This document shows, piece after piece, positions 9,416-19,730 of a DNA stretch of 64,000 bases. Positions within the stretch are counted from its first letter, which is position 1. Every line of letters starts with the position of its first letter. The stretch comes from Sulfurimonas sp. CG01_land_8_20_14_3_00_36_23 (lineage in GTDB: Bacteria; Campylobacterota; Campylobacteria; Campylobacterales; Sulfurimonadaceae). A program made the position numbers and the translations under genes. The notes under the pieces were generated by a model that saw only the letters and a list, made by a program, of their open reading frames with translations, was not told where the DNA came from and ran no database searches. The stretch spans positions 162,330-226,329 of the forward strand of contig PETN01000016.1 in assembly GCA_002781365.1 (NCBI GenBank), given 5' to 3'.

Positions 9416-10126
9416 ATGACACTTTACCCAGCAATAGACTTAAAAGACGGAAAAGCGGTTCGCCTTACAAAAGGGCTTATGGAGAGCGCAAAAATATATT
9501 CAGATGAACCATGGAGTTTAGTAAAAAAGTTTGAAGAGATGGGTGCGGAGTGGGTGCATTTAGTTGATCTCAATGGAGCTTTTGCAGGTGAACCAAAAAA
9601 CTTGGAACAGATAGTGAAGATTCGCCAGAACTGTAATGTGAAGCTAGAACTAGGCGGTGGCATCCGTGATGAAGAGACTATCAAAAAAATGTTAGCGATA
9701 GGAATTGATAGAATCATTTTAGGTTCTATTGCTGTAAAAGACCCTCAATTTGTACGAGATATGGCTTCTAAATATCCTATCGCGGTTGGAATTGATGCTA
9801 TAGATGGTTATGTAGCTGTTGAAGGCTGGGGTGAAGTGAGCAATATGAAAGCGACAGACTTAGCTAAAGAGTTTGCAAATGCAGGCGTTGAAGCTATCAT
9901 CTGTACAGATGTCGGTAAAGATGGAACATTAAGTGGTGTAAATGTAGAGTTTACTTTAGAAATTGCAAGAGCAAGCGGTGTGAGTACAATCGCAAGTGGC
10001 GGAGTGAAAGATGCAAGTGATATAGAAGCTCTTTTAGCTACTAATGAAGTAGATGGGGTCATTATAGGAAAAGCGTATTATGAGGGTACACTAGACCTTA
10101 CAAAGATGTTTAAACTCATTAATTAA
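9416..10126 (+). CDS. hisA: Phosphoribosylformimino-5-aminoimidazole carboxamide ribotide isomerase
   Basis: HisA opens the ribose of ProFAR to give PRFAR, the step before HisFH in the histidine pathway. The 236-residue beta/alpha barrel shows the catalytic Asp8 in [10 protein letters not shown], the phosphate-binding ELGGGIRD segment, and the second catalytic Asp in [12 protein letters not shown]. It lies 22 bases after hisH in the same direction. Confidence 0.96.
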   Translation: MTLYPAIDLKDGKAVRLTKGLMESAKIYSDEPWSLVKKFEEMGAEWVHLVDLNGAFAGEPKNLEQIVKIRQNCNVKLELGGGIRDEETIKKMLAIGIDRIILGSIAVKDPQFVRDMASKYPIAVGIDAIDGYVAVEGWGEVSNMKATDLAKEFANAGVEAIICTDVGKDGTLSGVNVEFTLEIARASGVSTIASGGVKDASDIEALLATNEVDGVIIGKAYYEGTLDLTKMFKLIN

Positions 10127-10192
10127 GAGACAAATTAACAAAATTTAGATATTATTATCGATTGAATATGCAAAAATATAAAAGGATTTTAC

Positions 10193-10567
10193 TTGAAATT
10201 ACTTGTTGTTGATGACAGCTCTACGATGCGTCGTATTATAAAAAATACTTTGGCTCGCCTTGGTTATCAGGATATTCTTGAGGGTGCTGATGGTCTTGAG
10301 GGCTGGGCTGCGATAGATGCAAACCCTGATGTAGAGATGCTGATTACTGATTGGAATATGCCTGAAATGAATGGACTTGAACTTGTTAAAAAAGTTCGTG
10401 CAGATGAGCGTTTTAAAGATTTACCAATTATTATGGTAACCACTGAAGGTGGTAAAGCGGAAGTAATTACAGCTTTAAAAGCTGGTGTTAATAACTATAT
10501 AGTGAAGCCATTCACACCACAAGTCTTAAAAGAAAAACTTGGTGCTGTAATGGGTGTTGCGGAGTAA
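10193..10567 (+). CDS. cheY: Chemotaxis response regulator CheY
   Basis: A single receiver domain of 124 residues that carries the chemotaxis signal from CheA to the flagellar switch (FliM/FliN). The acidic pocket D7-D8, the phosphorylation site D53 (LITDWNMPEMNG), T83 and K105 are all present. The start is TTG, preceded by AAAAGGATTTTAC; no in-frame ATG would keep the first beta strand. It overlaps prmA by one base (TAATG). The order cheY-prmA-ftsH matches Helicobacter. Confidence 0.95.
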   Translation: MKLLVVDDSSTMRRIIKNTLARLGYQDILEGADGLEGWAAIDANPDVEMLITDWNMPEMNGLELVKKVRADERFKDLPIIMVTTEGGKAEVITALKAGVNNYIVKPFTPQVLKEKLGAVMGVAE

Positions 10568-11394
10568 TGCAGGAGAGCTATTTTGAGTTAGTTGTTAAAG
10601 TATCATCTTGTCATGCGCTCTTCTCTGACTTTTTAAATGATACTCTGCCAGTAGGTTTTGAAGAGATTGATGATGGCTTTATCATACGAAGTGAAGATGA
10701 ACTTGACACAATTGTCTGGGGACTAGAACAGTTTACAGAAGCTCTACAAAAAGCTTTAGGTAAAAACATAGAACTTGAGTGTATCCAAACAAAACAGAAA
10801 AACAGTGACTGGGTTGAGAGTTATCAACAAAGTATTTCACCTTTACAAATAGATAATTTTTATATTCACCCTACTTGGAGTGAAGAAAATCCAGAGTTGA
10901 TTAACATAGCTATAAATCCAGCGCTTGCATTTGGAACAGGACATCATCCAACAACTGCATCCTCTTTAAAAGCGATTGGAAAATATGTTGTCTCAGGTGC
11001 TAAACTGCTTGATGTCGGGTGTGGTAGTGGAATACTAGGTATTGGTGCTATCAAAATCGGTGCAGAGGTAGATGCATGTGACACTGATATTATCTCTGTA
11101 GAGAACACAAGAGAAAATGCCATTTTAAATGGCGTTGCATTTTCAAACCTCTGGGAAGGCTCTTGCTCTGCTAGTGAGAAACAATACGATGTCGTTGTAG
11201 CAAATATAGTTGCAGATGTTTTGACTTTTATAGCAAAAGATTTGAAAAGTGCTCTTAAAGAGAGTGGTGTTTTGATTTTGTCAGGTATTTTAGATAAACA
11301 TGAGAAAAAAGTTTTAAGTTTTTATAAAGAGCTAGAACTTTTAGAGCGAATAGCTCAGGATGAGTGGGTAACACTTATCTTAAAAAAAGGATAA
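10567..11394 (+). CDS. prmA: Ribosomal protein L11 methyltransferase
   Basis: This S-adenosylmethionine-dependent enzyme methylates lysines and the N-terminus of ribosomal protein L11. The protein has 275 residues, close to family length. It shows the family signature NPALAFGTGHHPTT followed by the SAM-binding LLDVGCGSGILGIGA and the VVANIVADVL segment. It starts in the stop codon of cheY and ends 10 bases before ftsH. Confidence 0.93.
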   Translation: MQESYFELVVKVSSCHALFSDFLNDTLPVGFEEIDDGFIIRSEDELDTIVWGLEQFTEALQKALGKNIELECIQTKQKNSDWVESYQQSISPLQIDNFYIHPTWSEENPELINIAINPALAFGTGHHPTTASSLKAIGKYVVSGAKLLDVGCGSGILGIGAIKIGAEVDACDTDIISVENTRENAILNGVAFSNLWEGSCSASEKQYDVVVANIVADVLTFIAKDLKSALKESGVLILSGILDKHEKKVLSFYKELELLERIAQDEWVTLILKKG

Positions 11395-11404
11395 GAGAAC
11401 AGCT

Positions 11405-13402
11405 ATGGCAAATAAAGACCAAAACAATAAGAACGATAATAACTTTTTTAATAAAAATCCACTCATCACTTTTGCAATTTTTTCAGTTGTAATCATCATG
11501 GTATTCAAACTCTTTGTAGGTGACACAGACCCTTTAAATGGAACTGTGACTGGAAACAGTAGAGTCCAACAAGTCAACTACTCTGAGTTAAAGTCTTTAG
11601 TTGCTTCTAAAAGTTTAACAAAAGTTGAGATAGGTCAGACGTATATCAAAGCTATCGGTACAGACGGAAAAGTCTATACGACTAGAATTGTAAAAGGTGA
11701 CTCAAAGTTAGTCGAAGATTTGGATAAGCAAGGGATACAATATAATGGTTTTAGTGAGACGAATTGGTTCACTGAGATGTTTGGCTGGCTCTTCCCATTT
11801 TTAATCATTATCGGAATCTGGATGTTTTTTGCAGGTAGAATGCAAAAGAGCATGGGTGGCGGAATCCTTGGCATGGGTAATTCTAAAAAAATGGTAAACT
11901 CTGAAAAACCTAAAACAAAGTTTGATGATGTAGCTGGGGTTGAAGAAGCAAAAGAGGAGGTTCAAGAGATAGTGGACTTCTTAAAATATCCTGCCCGTTA
12001 TGTAGAAATAGGTGCAAAAATTCCTAAAGGAGTTCTTCTTGTGGGTTCTCCTGGTACTGGTAAAACATTACTAGCTAAAGCTGTTGCAGGTGAAGCAGAA
12101 GTACCATTTTTCTCTGTTAGCGGTTCTAGTTTTATAGAGATGTTTGTTGGGGTTGGTGCTGCACGTGTTCGTGATCTGTTTGAACAAGCGAAAAAAGATG
12201 CTCCAAGTATTATCTTTATTGATGAGATAGATGCTATAGGTAAAAGTCGTGCCGCTGGTGGTATGATGGGTGGAAATGATGAGCGAGAACAAACACTGAA
12301 CCAACTTCTAGCAGAAATGGATGGATTTGGCACAGATACTCCTATTATTATTCTCGCTGCTACAAATAGACCTGAAGTTCTTGATCAGGCACTTCTTCGC
12401 CCAGGTCGTTTTGATAGACAAGTTCTTGTAGACAAACCAGACTTTGAGGGGCGTATTAAAATCTTAAAAGTGCATATGCGTGATGTTAAGATGGATGATG
12501 ATGTAGAGATTGAAGAGATTGCAAGGCTTACAGCAGGACTCGCAGGTGCAGATTTAGCGAATGTTATCAATGAAGCAGCACTTTTAGCGGGTAGAAAAAG
12601 TCAAAAAACTGTAACTCAAAAAGATCTTTTTGAATCAGTTGAGAGAGCTATCGCTGGACTTGCTAAAAAATCTCGCCGTATTAATCCTAAAGAGAAGAAG
12701 ATTGTTGCGTACCATGAGAGTGGACATGCACTTTTAGCTGAGACTACTGTTGGAGCGAAGAAAGTATCTAAAGTTTCTATCGTCCCTCGTGGATTGGCAG
12801 CTCTTGGATATACACTCAACAAGCCTGAAGAGAATAAATTTATGATGCAAATGCATGAGATGTGGGCTGAAGTAGATGTACTCCTTGGAGGTCGTGCGGC
12901 TGAACAGGTTTTCATTGGTGAAATTTCTACTGGTGCAGGAAACGATTTAGAACGTGCAACGGATATTATTAAATCTATGGTTCAAACTTACGGAATGAGT
13001 GATGTTGCTGGTCTAATGGTTTTAGAAAAAAGCAGACAATCCTTCTTAGGTGGAGGACAGCAAGCGACTCGTGAATATAGTGATAAGATGGCAGAGAACA
13101 TGGATGAATTTATCAAGACATCTCTCTCGCAACACTATGAAACGGTTATTGCAAGACTTGAAGAGTATAGAGGTGCAATTGAAGATATGGTTGCTCTCTT
13201 ATACAAGAAAGAAAATATTACAGGTGAAGAAGTTAGAGATATTATTGTTAATTTTGAAAAAGAGAATGGTATAGAATCTAAGCTTTCTGAGGTAACAGAT
13301 TCTATCACTGAAGAGTTAAAAGAAGATGCTAAAATGGCAAAAAATTCACCTAAAACTCTAAAAGTCACTGAGGACGAGGACAAGAAGAGCGATGAGAACT
13401 AA
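11405..13402 (+). CDS. ftsH: ATP-dependent membrane zinc metalloprotease FtsH
   Basis: A membrane-bound AAA+ protease that degrades misfolded membrane and regulatory proteins. Two transmembrane segments (about 20-37 and 126-143) flank a periplasmic domain. The Walker A motif is GSPGTGKT (214-221), a GS variant of the usual GP, and Walker B is IIFIDE. The second region of homology ([20 protein letters not shown]) is intact. The zinc site is HESGH (437-441), with the third acidic ligand in the [10 protein letters not shown] segment. Its 3' end overlaps the psd-like gene by 11 bases. Confidence 0.97.
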   Translation: MANKDQNNKNDNNFFNKNPLITFAIFSVVIIMVFKLFVGDTDPLNGTVTGNSRVQQVNYSELKSLVASKSLTKVEIGQTYIKAIGTDGKVYTTRIVKGDSKLVEDLDKQGIQYNGFSETNWFTEMFGWLFPFLIIIGIWMFFAGRMQKSMGGGILGMGNSKKMVNSEKPKTKFDDVAGVEEAKEEVQEIVDFLKYPARYVEIGAKIPKGVLLVGSPGTGKTLLAKAVAGEAEVPFFSVSGSSFIEMFVGVGAARVRDLFEQAKKDAPSIIFIDEIDAIGKSRAAGGMMGGNDEREQTLNQLLAEMDGFGTDTPIIILAATNRPEVLDQALLRPGRFDRQVLVDKPDFEGRIKILKVHMRDVKMDDDVEIEEIARLTAGLAGADLANVINEAALLAGRKSQKTVTQKDLFESVERAIAGLAKKSRRINPKEKKIVAYHESGHALLAETTVGAKKVSKVSIVPRGLAALGYTLNKPEENKFMMQMHEMWAEVDVLLGGRAAEQVFIGEISTGAGNDLERATDIIKSMVQTYGMSDVAGLMVLEKSRQSFLGGGQQATREYSDKMAENMDEFIKTSLSQHYETVIARLEEYRGAIEDMVALLYKKENITGEEVRDIIVNFEKENGIESKLSEVTDSITEELKEDAKMAKNSPKTLKVTEDEDKKSDEN

Positions 13403-14024
13403 TCTTTATCCTGTCTCGCATGAGGGTTGGAAATATATTGCTTATGCTGCTTTAGCATTTATTCTATTTTCAATATTTGATATTGATTTTTTTCAATTTT
13501 TATCTCTTGGCTCACTCCTCTTTTTTATAGTTGTGTTTCGCAATCCAGAGAGAGAAGCTCCTTTATTTGAGGAGTTTAGTGTTGTAAGCCCAGTTGATGG
13601 CTTGGTTGTTTCAATAGAAGAGTTACAAGATAAAGAGTATTCCTATAAAGTAAAAATAGAGAGTAACTATTTAGATGTCTCTGTTTTAAGAGTCCCATTG
13701 AAATCTTCTATAAGAAGTATTGAACTAAAAAAAGGGGCACGACTCTCTTCTTCAAATCCTCTTTTTGAAAAAATAAATGAGTATTGTGCACTGACTTTTG
13801 AAGATAAAAACTCTAATAAAATAAAAGTTGTGCATAGACTTAAGCAGAGTTTTGATTCTATCCATATTGATGCCTTCGTTAATCAAACAAGATTGCAAGG
13901 CGGAAGATATGGAGTGATGCTCAATGGTGTAACAACGCTTTACCTTCCACTCAATTTCAGGTTAAATGTGAATGTAGGAAATCAAGTAAAAGCTTCAGAA
14001 ACATTGGTCGGATACTTTTCTTAA
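13392..14024 (+). CDS. Phosphatidylserine decarboxylase-related protein, apparently without the pyruvoyl serine
   Basis: The 210-residue protein has two N-terminal hydrophobic segments (about 15-50). It then matches the short phosphatidylserine decarboxylase fold, including SPVDG (about 75-79) and a C-terminal GGRYGVMLNGVTTLYLP segment. Active enzymes of this class cut themselves at a Gly-Ser in that last segment (FGSRVDVYLP type), and the Ser becomes the pyruvoyl group. Here the aligned residues are G179-V180, so the classical cofactor could not form. It lies between ftsH and pssA, as a homologue does in Helicobacter, which points to a role in phospholipid metabolism, perhaps non-catalytic. 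Confidence 0.75.
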   Translation: MRTNLYPVSHEGWKYIAYAALAFILFSIFDIDFFQFLSLGSLLFFIVVFRNPEREAPLFEEFSVVSPVDGLVVSIEELQDKEYSYKVKIESNYLDVSVLRVPLKSSIRSIELKKGARLSSSNPLFEKINEYCALTFEDKNSNKIKVVHRLKQSFDSIHIDAFVNQTRLQGGRYGVMLNGVTTLYLPLNFRLNVNVGNQVKASETLVGYFS

Positions 14025-14025
14025 T

Positions 14026-14745
14026 ATGAGAACAAATCCGGCTAATTTAGCTTATATTATTCCTAATATTTTTACTGCGGCCTCTATTTTCTCCAGTATT
14101 ATTAGTATAATCAGCTCTATAAACAGTGACTTTGTTCAAGCTGCGTGGCTGATTATGTTAGCCCTGATATTTGATGGCTTAGATGGTCGAATAGCGAGAC
14201 TAACAAACACATGTTCAAGATTTGGTGTCGAGTTTGATTCCTTAGCAGACATGGTCTCATTTGGTGTTGCACCAGCTCTTTTAATGTATTTATTTATTGG
14301 GCACGAATTTGGACGTTTAGGTATTTCAGTGGCTGCGCTCTTTGTTATTTTTGGAGCAATTAGATTAGCTAGATTTAATGTGATGACTACAAAAATTGAA
14401 CCCTCTGTATTTATAGGCGTACCTATTCCAACAGCGGCAGTCTTTATCTCTCTTTTAGTGCTTCTCTTTAATAAATACTCTCTGGGTCAAGATTATGGGC
14501 TAGTTATTGTGATTTTTTCTATAGTTGTTTCACTGCTAATGGTAAGTAATATACGCTATCCTAGCTTTAAAAAAGTTGACTATAACCCTAAACATGCTAT
14601 GCGATTTTTTGTAAGTATACTGGTTGTTGCGTTAACTATTTTTATGTTTCCTATAGAAGGATTCTCGCTCTTGTTTGTTTTATATTTGTTGTATGGACCA
14701 GCAAGAGCACTCGTTTTAATTGGCAAACGCTTCAGTAAAAAATAG
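14026..14745 (+). CDS. pssA: CDP-diacylglycerol-serine O-phosphatidyltransferase
   Basis: Makes phosphatidylserine from CDP-diacylglycerol and serine in the inner membrane. At 239 residues it has several transmembrane segments. The complete CDP-alcohol phosphotransferase motif is D53-G-R-I-A-R58, G67, D71 and D75, with the exact spacing DGx2ARx8Gx3Dx3D. It follows the psd-like gene after one base and faces the TPR gene with only 12 bases between them. Confidence 0.95.
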   Translation: MRTNPANLAYIIPNIFTAASIFSSIISIISSINSDFVQAAWLIMLALIFDGLDGRIARLTNTCSRFGVEFDSLADMVSFGVAPALLMYLFIGHEFGRLGISVAALFVIFGAIRLARFNVMTTKIEPSVFIGVPIPTAAVFISLLVLLFNKYSLGQDYGLVIVIFSIVVSLLMVSNIRYPSFKKVDYNPKHAMRFFVSILVVALTIFMFPIEGFSLLFVLYLLYGPARALVLIGKRFSKK

Positions 14746-14757
14746 CGAATAACTTTT

Positions 14758-17094
14758 CTATTTTTTAGGATGTTGTTTATCAAACATTAAGAGGTCTCTG
14801 TCTATCTCGAAGTTGAAATATTCGGAATTAAATCCATTGTTCCCAACTTTGGAGAGCTGAATTGCTGCTCCTTGGTTATTCTTCACTTCCATATACAATA
14901 AACCTAAGGCATATCTACTCTCTAAGAAAAGAGGATTTTTCATTTTAGACAATTCAAGGAGTGCAATAGCATTTGCATGATGATTAGCAGCGGTAGATGC
15001 TACGGCACCAAGAAAAAGTGTATGTGCATCCCTTACTCTTAAATCATCTATAAGTTGATTATAGAGTGTGAAGGATTCTTCGAAGGCCTTATCATACAAA
15101 GATGCTAATGCCAAAGCACTTGTTAGTTCATGCACTGACTCTTTGGTGCTTTCTAAAACTGCTTTAAGTTGTTCTCGTAAATAGTAGAGTTTCCCTGTAA
15201 TAAGGCTCTCTTGAATATATAAATAGCGAGTAATGTAGGGACCAAAATAGAGATCATTAAAATGAAATTTCTGCACTTTTAGGTAGTTTAAAACCTCCGA
15301 AGCATAGGCAGTAGGTTGAAGTTGAGAGAAGGCAGAATCTATATACATTAAGTGAGGTAAAATGTCATTTGGTAGTAGAAAGGTTAACTTCTGAGCTGAT
15401 TTTTTTGCAAGGTCTAGTTTGTTTACTTCAAGAGCGATGATAATATCTAGTGCCAAGTATAATGGTCTTTGCTTAAAGTCGTTGTTGAGCCAGTCAGTAG
15501 ATGCAAGCAGATTGTTTTCACTAATATTGATAAGCGTTTTATAAAGAGTAAGCTCCTCACTGTCATTTTCTTCCATAAGCGCATCTTTGAGTATAGAGTT
15601 TAGCTTAGGATTCTCTTTTTGTATAAGCTGACTTGTCATAAGTGCATAAACACCTGAGAGATAGTTTTTTGCATCTAAATGATAGGAGAGAACAAAATGC
15701 TTATGTGCATCAATCATATTCCCCATCTGAGCATAGGTTAATGCTAAGTTGTACTGAAGTATAGAGTGCTTTGGTTGGATTTTTACGACTTTTTGAAACT
15801 CTTCATTAGCTTCTCTGATTTTAAAAGAGAGGGCTTTCTTGATCGCTAAAATGATACCTTTATTTACACTTGAGGAAGAAGAACTTTTTTTAAGATACTC
15901 TTCTGCTGTATCAACATCATCAATAAGGATATTAGCATTTCCTTTTCTGATATAGCTAATCGTCTGATCCGCATTGAAAATTTTGTAGGGTGAAAAATAG
16001 AAGATTTTTTGGTAATTAATAAGATTACTTGTAGCTATGAGTTTTCTATATTGGCTCTGTGCTTGGAGTGGTTCAAACAGAGACTCTTTTAATGTTACTT
16101 TTATTGGATAAATTTTATATACCTCTTCTGGGAACATATCAGTAATATTTTTTATATCATTGCTACCTCTAGTTATTTGACCTGCTTTTAAATTGATGAG
16201 TCCCAGGGCTAAGCCAGCTTTTACTGGTTCGATATTGTTTTGCACCGCATACTCTAAATGTTTTTTTGCAAGGGTTAAATCTCCCACATTTGCATATAAA
16301 AGTCCTATATTGAAAGAGTCTTTTTTGTCAAAATTATCTTCCATCACTTCTATGGCATCATATTCATTACCAAAAAGTGCATTTATTTTTGCACTCAGAT
16401 GTTTTTGAATCTCTGGATACTCTTTGGAGGTTGGATTTTTAAGCGCACTCAGAGCTTCAAGATAGTTCCCTTTATAGTAGTTTATAAGTGCATAATAATA
16501 GGAGTAAATAGGAGAGTCTATCTCTTTTGAAAGATAGGCATAGGCTAAGTCAATATAGTAGTTAAAGCTCGCTTCATCTTCTAAATGCAGAGAACATACT
16601 GCCGCATTTATAGCACTTACACATCTTTTTTCATCATTTAAAATAGCTCTCTTAAATGTCTCAAGTGCGACATCATACTGCTCATTTTTTAGCTGTGCCA
16701 CACCTAAGTTATATTCGGAGATAGCTTCACTAAAGGAAGCGATTTTTTCATAGAGGAAAAGTGCTTCTTCTTTTGAACCTGAAGAGTATAAGTAGTTCGC
16801 TTTTGCTATCATGTTTTCAAGTTTACTAGGTTCTATAATTTGTTTTGTCTCTTTTGTGAATTTTTCATCAGGAAAGTCCAGCGGTATTACCTCTGAGGGA
16901 GGAGAGGATTTAAAAATAATAATAGTAACAATGGCAATAAGGATAAGAACAGCAATTGCTAAAGCTGCAAAAATTATATTTTTTTGTTTCTTTGGATCTT
17001 CCTCAGAGAGTATCTCCTCTTCTGCATGAATGTCCTTAAAACCAGCTGCATCGCTATCTTCGATAATAATTATATCTTCTAGTTCTTCAGCCAT
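14758..17094 (-). CDS. Membrane-anchored tetratricopeptide-repeat protein of unknown function
   Basis: A 778-residue protein. Residues 1-36 are very acidic, and residues of about 38-61 form one transmembrane helix (IIFAALAIAVLILIAIVTIIIF). The rest is helical, with several TPR-like units such as ISEYNLGVAQLKNEQYDVALETF and ILQYNLALTYAQMGNMIDAHKHF in shortened form. The topology suggests a short cytoplasmic tail and a large periplasmic scaffold. It is the only minus-strand gene between 4 and 35 kb, with a 130-base divergent gap from bioD. I do not recognise a named family. Flagellar-motor or envelope scaffolding is possible but not shown. Confidence 0.75.
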   Translation of the reverse strand: MAEELEDIIIIEDSDAAGFKDIHAEEEILSEEDPKKQKNIIFAALAIAVLILIAIVTIIIFKSSPPSEVIPLDFPDEKFTKETKQIIEPSKLENMIAKANYLYSSGSKEEALFLYEKIASFSEAISEYNLGVAQLKNEQYDVALETFKRAILNDEKRCVSAINAAVCSLHLEDEASFNYYIDLAYAYLSKEIDSPIYSYYYALINYYKGNYLEALSALKNPTSKEYPEIQKHLSAKINALFGNEYDAIEVMEDNFDKKDSFNIGLLYANVGDLTLAKKHLEYAVQNNIEPVKAGLALGLINLKAGQITRGSNDIKNITDMFPEEVYKIYPIKVTLKESLFEPLQAQSQYRKLIATSNLINYQKIFYFSPYKIFNADQTISYIRKGNANILIDDVDTAEEYLKKSSSSSSVNKGIILAIKKALSFKIREANEEFQKVVKIQPKHSILQYNLALTYAQMGNMIDAHKHFVLSYHLDAKNYLSGVYALMTSQLIQKENPKLNSILKDALMEENDSEELTLYKTLINISENNLLASTDWLNNDFKQRPLYLALDIIIALEVNKLDLAKKSAQKLTFLLPNDILPHLMYIDSAFSQLQPTAYASEVLNYLKVQKFHFNDLYFGPYITRYLYIQESLITGKLYYLREQLKAVLESTKESVHELTSALALASLYDKAFEESFTLYNQLIDDLRVRDAHTLFLGAVASTAANHHANAIALLELSKMKNPLFLESRYALGLLYMEVKNNQGAAIQLSKVGNNGFNSEYFNFEIDRDLLMFDKQHPKK

Positions 17095-17180
17095 TGCCTA
17101 CCTTGTATATACTTTATATTCGTTCTATTTAAGCAATAAAAGTACCAAAAAGTACTCTTTTTTCAATCCTTGATAAACAA

Positions 17181-17186
17181 TATAAT
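17181..17186 (+). promoter_or_regulatory. Probable -10 box for bioD
   Basis: TATAAT, 38 bases before the bioD start, in the divergent gap to the TPR gene. No -35 consensus is seen. Confidence 0.5.
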
Positions 17187-17224
17187 GATATACTCCAAAC
17201 ACTTAATTTATATGGGTTTTTTAA

Positions 17225-17872
17225 ATGAAAAAAAGAATTTTTGTCACTGCAACAAATACAGACATTGGTAAAACCTACACCACAAAACTACTTCTCAAAG
17301 AGTTTGCTTCGCGTGGAATTTTAGTTGGAGTTCTTAAACCTATTGAAACAGGTGTGATAGATGGGATAGCCAAAGATGGGGAAGCGCTTTTGGAGTGTGT
17401 AAAGCAACTCAACCCTAAACTCTGGTCTTTAGATATTGATGATATTGTACCCATTACGTACGAGCTGGCCGCAGCACCTTTTGTTGCTTCAAACAATACA
17501 CCATTGGATTTAAAAAAAATACTTTTAAAACTTGAAGAGTTAGAAGCCTCCTGCGACCTTGTTATTATAGAGGGAGCAGGTGGACTCTATGTTCCTATAG
17601 ATGATAACTATAAAATGATTGATTTAATTACAGCACTCAATGCAGTTGCTCTTTTGGTTACGCACTGCTCCTTAGGGTGTATTAACGATACTCTGCTCAG
17701 TCAAAAAGCACTTCGAGAGAGAAAAATTCCACATGCTGTAGCTTTTAATTGTAAAAGTGAGGATGAGAGCTTTTTAACACTGAGTGAACCTTATTTTAAG
17801 CAAACAGGTTTTGAAGTGTTAAAAGTTGATGAAAATATTGACACCCTATGCGATGTCTTGTATAATCTGTAA
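17225..17872 (+). CDS. bioD: Dethiobiotin synthetase
   Basis: Closes the ureido ring of biotin by ATP-dependent carboxylation of diaminopelargonic acid. The 215-residue protein shows the P-loop TNTDIGKTYTT at residues 10-20 and the IIEGAGGLYVPI segment that binds substrate and metal. It stands alone, without other biotin genes, and pyrB follows after 20 bases. The ribosome binding site is weak. Confidence 0.94.
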   Translation: MKKRIFVTATNTDIGKTYTTKLLLKEFASRGILVGVLKPIETGVIDGIAKDGEALLECVKQLNPKLWSLDIDDIVPITYELAAAPFVASNNTPLDLKKILLKLEELEASCDLVIIEGAGGLYVPIDDNYKMIDLITALNAVALLVTHCSLGCINDTLLSQKALRERKIPHAVAFNCKSEDESFLTLSEPYFKQTGFEVLKVDENIDTLCDVLYNL

Positions 17873-17892
17873 ATTTTTCATAAAAGAGATAC

Positions 17893-18765
17893 ATGCAACA
17901 TTTACTTCGCACAGATGATTTTACAGTTGAAGAGATAAATGAGATTTTAGCGGATGCTAAACTCTTTAGTGATGGTCGATTTGATAGAATTTTAAAAGAT
18001 AAGATAATTATTACGCTTTTTTTTGAAAATTCAACTCGAACAAGAAGCTCTTTTGAAATTGCCGCTAAAAGACTTGGGGCTGAGATGGTTCATCTTGATG
18101 TTTCAAAAAGCTCTACAAAAAAAGGTGAAACCTTAGTCGACACTGCAATGAATCTCGATGCGATGGGTCCACATGCAATCATTGTAAGACATGAAAATGC
18201 AGGTGTTCCTAAAATTCTCTCCGACCATACAAAAGCGTGTATTATTAACGCTGGGGATGGCGCACATGCACATCCAACGCAGGCACTTCTGGATTTATAC
18301 ACTTTAAAAGAGCACTTTGGCGAGCTTAAGGGTAAAAAAATTGCGATTGTCGGGGATATAAAAAACTCACGTGTGGCAAACTCAAATATAGAACTCTTAA
18401 CACGCTTTGGTTTAGAGGTTATTCTCGTTGCTCCTCCGCAGTTCTTACCAAAAACTACGCTGCGAACAACCCATTTTTTAGCTGAAATTATAGATGAAGT
18501 GGATGCAATTATGAGCTTGAGAACACAGACGGAGAGACACTCTTCACAAAACTACGCCTCTCTTAAAGATTATGCGAGTGATTTTTGCATCACTTCAGAG
18601 CTTTTAGGGGAGAGAGATATTATCTTGCTCCACCCTGGCCCTGTGCACAGAAACATAGACATTGATGACACACTGCTTGCAGATAAAAGATGTAAGGTTT
18701 TAGAACAGGTAAGTAACGGAGTAAATATTCGGATGGCGATACTCAAAAAGTTAATCGCTGATTGA
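17893..18765 (+). CDS. pyrB: Aspartate carbamoyltransferase catalytic subunit
   Basis: Condenses carbamoyl phosphate and aspartate, the committed step of pyrimidine synthesis. At 290 residues it is slightly short of the usual 300-310. The carbamoyl phosphate motif [13 protein letters not shown], the [11 protein letters not shown] segment and the aspartate-site [12 protein letters not shown] are all present. No regulatory pyrI gene is adjacent. Confidence 0.96.
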   Translation: MQHLLRTDDFTVEEINEILADAKLFSDGRFDRILKDKIIITLFFENSTRTRSSFEIAAKRLGAEMVHLDVSKSSTKKGETLVDTAMNLDAMGPHAIIVRHENAGVPKILSDHTKACIINAGDGAHAHPTQALLDLYTLKEHFGELKGKKIAIVGDIKNSRVANSNIELLTRFGLEVILVAPPQFLPKTTLRTTHFLAEIIDEVDAIMSLRTQTERHSSQNYASLKDYASDFCITSELLGERDIILLHPGPVHRNIDIDDTLLADKRCKVLEQVSNGVNIRMAILKKLIAD

Positions 18766-18772
18766 TACCTCT

Positions 18773-19711
18773 ATGAACTTTGAAGATTTAAATGCGCTTG
18801 GTGCGGCGAGAGAGCCATTTTTCTTTCTCTGTGATTTTAAAGCGCAGAATCTTGAATATACTCTTTTAAAAGATTTAAAAGAGAGCGATATAGAGTTCTG
18901 TATTGATGAGAACTATCTCCAAAAAGTGCATGAACATAGATTTAAAAAAACTCCAAACCCTTTTGCAGAGTATAAAAAAAAATTTGATTTTGTGATAGAA
19001 AAAATCAAATCTGGCGAGACCTACTTACTCAACCTAACACAACCTACAAAAATAGAGACTCCACTGACCCTAAAAGAGATATATGCTCTGGCAAATGCTC
19101 ATTATAAACTGAGATATAAAGATAAGTTTGTATGCTTCTCTCCTGAAAAATTTATACAACTCTCAGGGGAAAGAATCCATACCTACCCGATGAAAGGGAC
19201 AATCGACGCTTCACTTCCACATGCCAAAGAGCAGATACTCAATAACAAAAAAGAGATGGCAGAACATGTTATGGTTGTGGATTTACTTCGAAATGATTTA
19301 TCGATTGTGGCAGAGGATGTGAAAGTTGAAGTCTTTCGATATGTTCAAACTATCGACTCTGGTGAAAAAAAACTTCTACAAGTAAGCTCACATATTAGTG
19401 GTTATGTCGGAGCCAATTGGCATGTGGAAATTGGGAATATCCTCAAAGCACTTTTGCCCGCTGGAAGTATAAGTGGCGCACCAAAAAAAAGCACATTAGA
19501 GATTATAGAAGAAGTTGAAGGGTACGAGAGAGGATACTTTAGTGGTGTTTTTGGCCTCTACGATGGAGAAAAGCTCGACAGTGGTGTTATGATTAGATTT
19601 ATAGAAAAAACTGAGGATGGTTTTATTTATAAAAGCGGTGGCGGTATAACTTTAGATAGCGATGCGATTTTAGAGTATAATGAACTCCAAGATAAAATCT
19701 ATTTGCCATAA
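18773..19711 (+). CDS. pabB: Aminodeoxychorismate synthase component I
   Basis: The chorismate-using half of p-aminobenzoate synthesis for folate. At 312 residues it holds only the catalytic chorismate-binding domain and lacks the N-terminal domain of larger family members. The PIKGT-type motif is present as YPMKGTID; its lysine is the residue typical of PabB rather than of anthranilate synthase. The C-terminal GSISGAPKKSTLEIIEEVE and the GGGIT segment complete the site. A class IV aminotransferase that could act as the lyase PabC is at about 48.4 kb. Two TCCACATGCC repeats are inside. Confidence 0.9.
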   Translation: MNFEDLNALGAAREPFFFLCDFKAQNLEYTLLKDLKESDIEFCIDENYLQKVHEHRFKKTPNPFAEYKKKFDFVIEKIKSGETYLLNLTQPTKIETPLTLKEIYALANAHYKLRYKDKFVCFSPEKFIQLSGERIHTYPMKGTIDASLPHAKEQILNNKKEMAEHVMVVDLLRNDLSIVAEDVKVEVFRYVQTIDSGEKKLLQVSSHISGYVGANWHVEIGNILKALLPAGSISGAPKKSTLEIIEEVEGYERGYFSGVFGLYDGEKLDSGVMIRFIEKTEDGFIYKSGGGITLDSDAILEYNELQDKIYLP

Positions 19712-19730
19712 AGAAAAAGAGAAAAATAAA

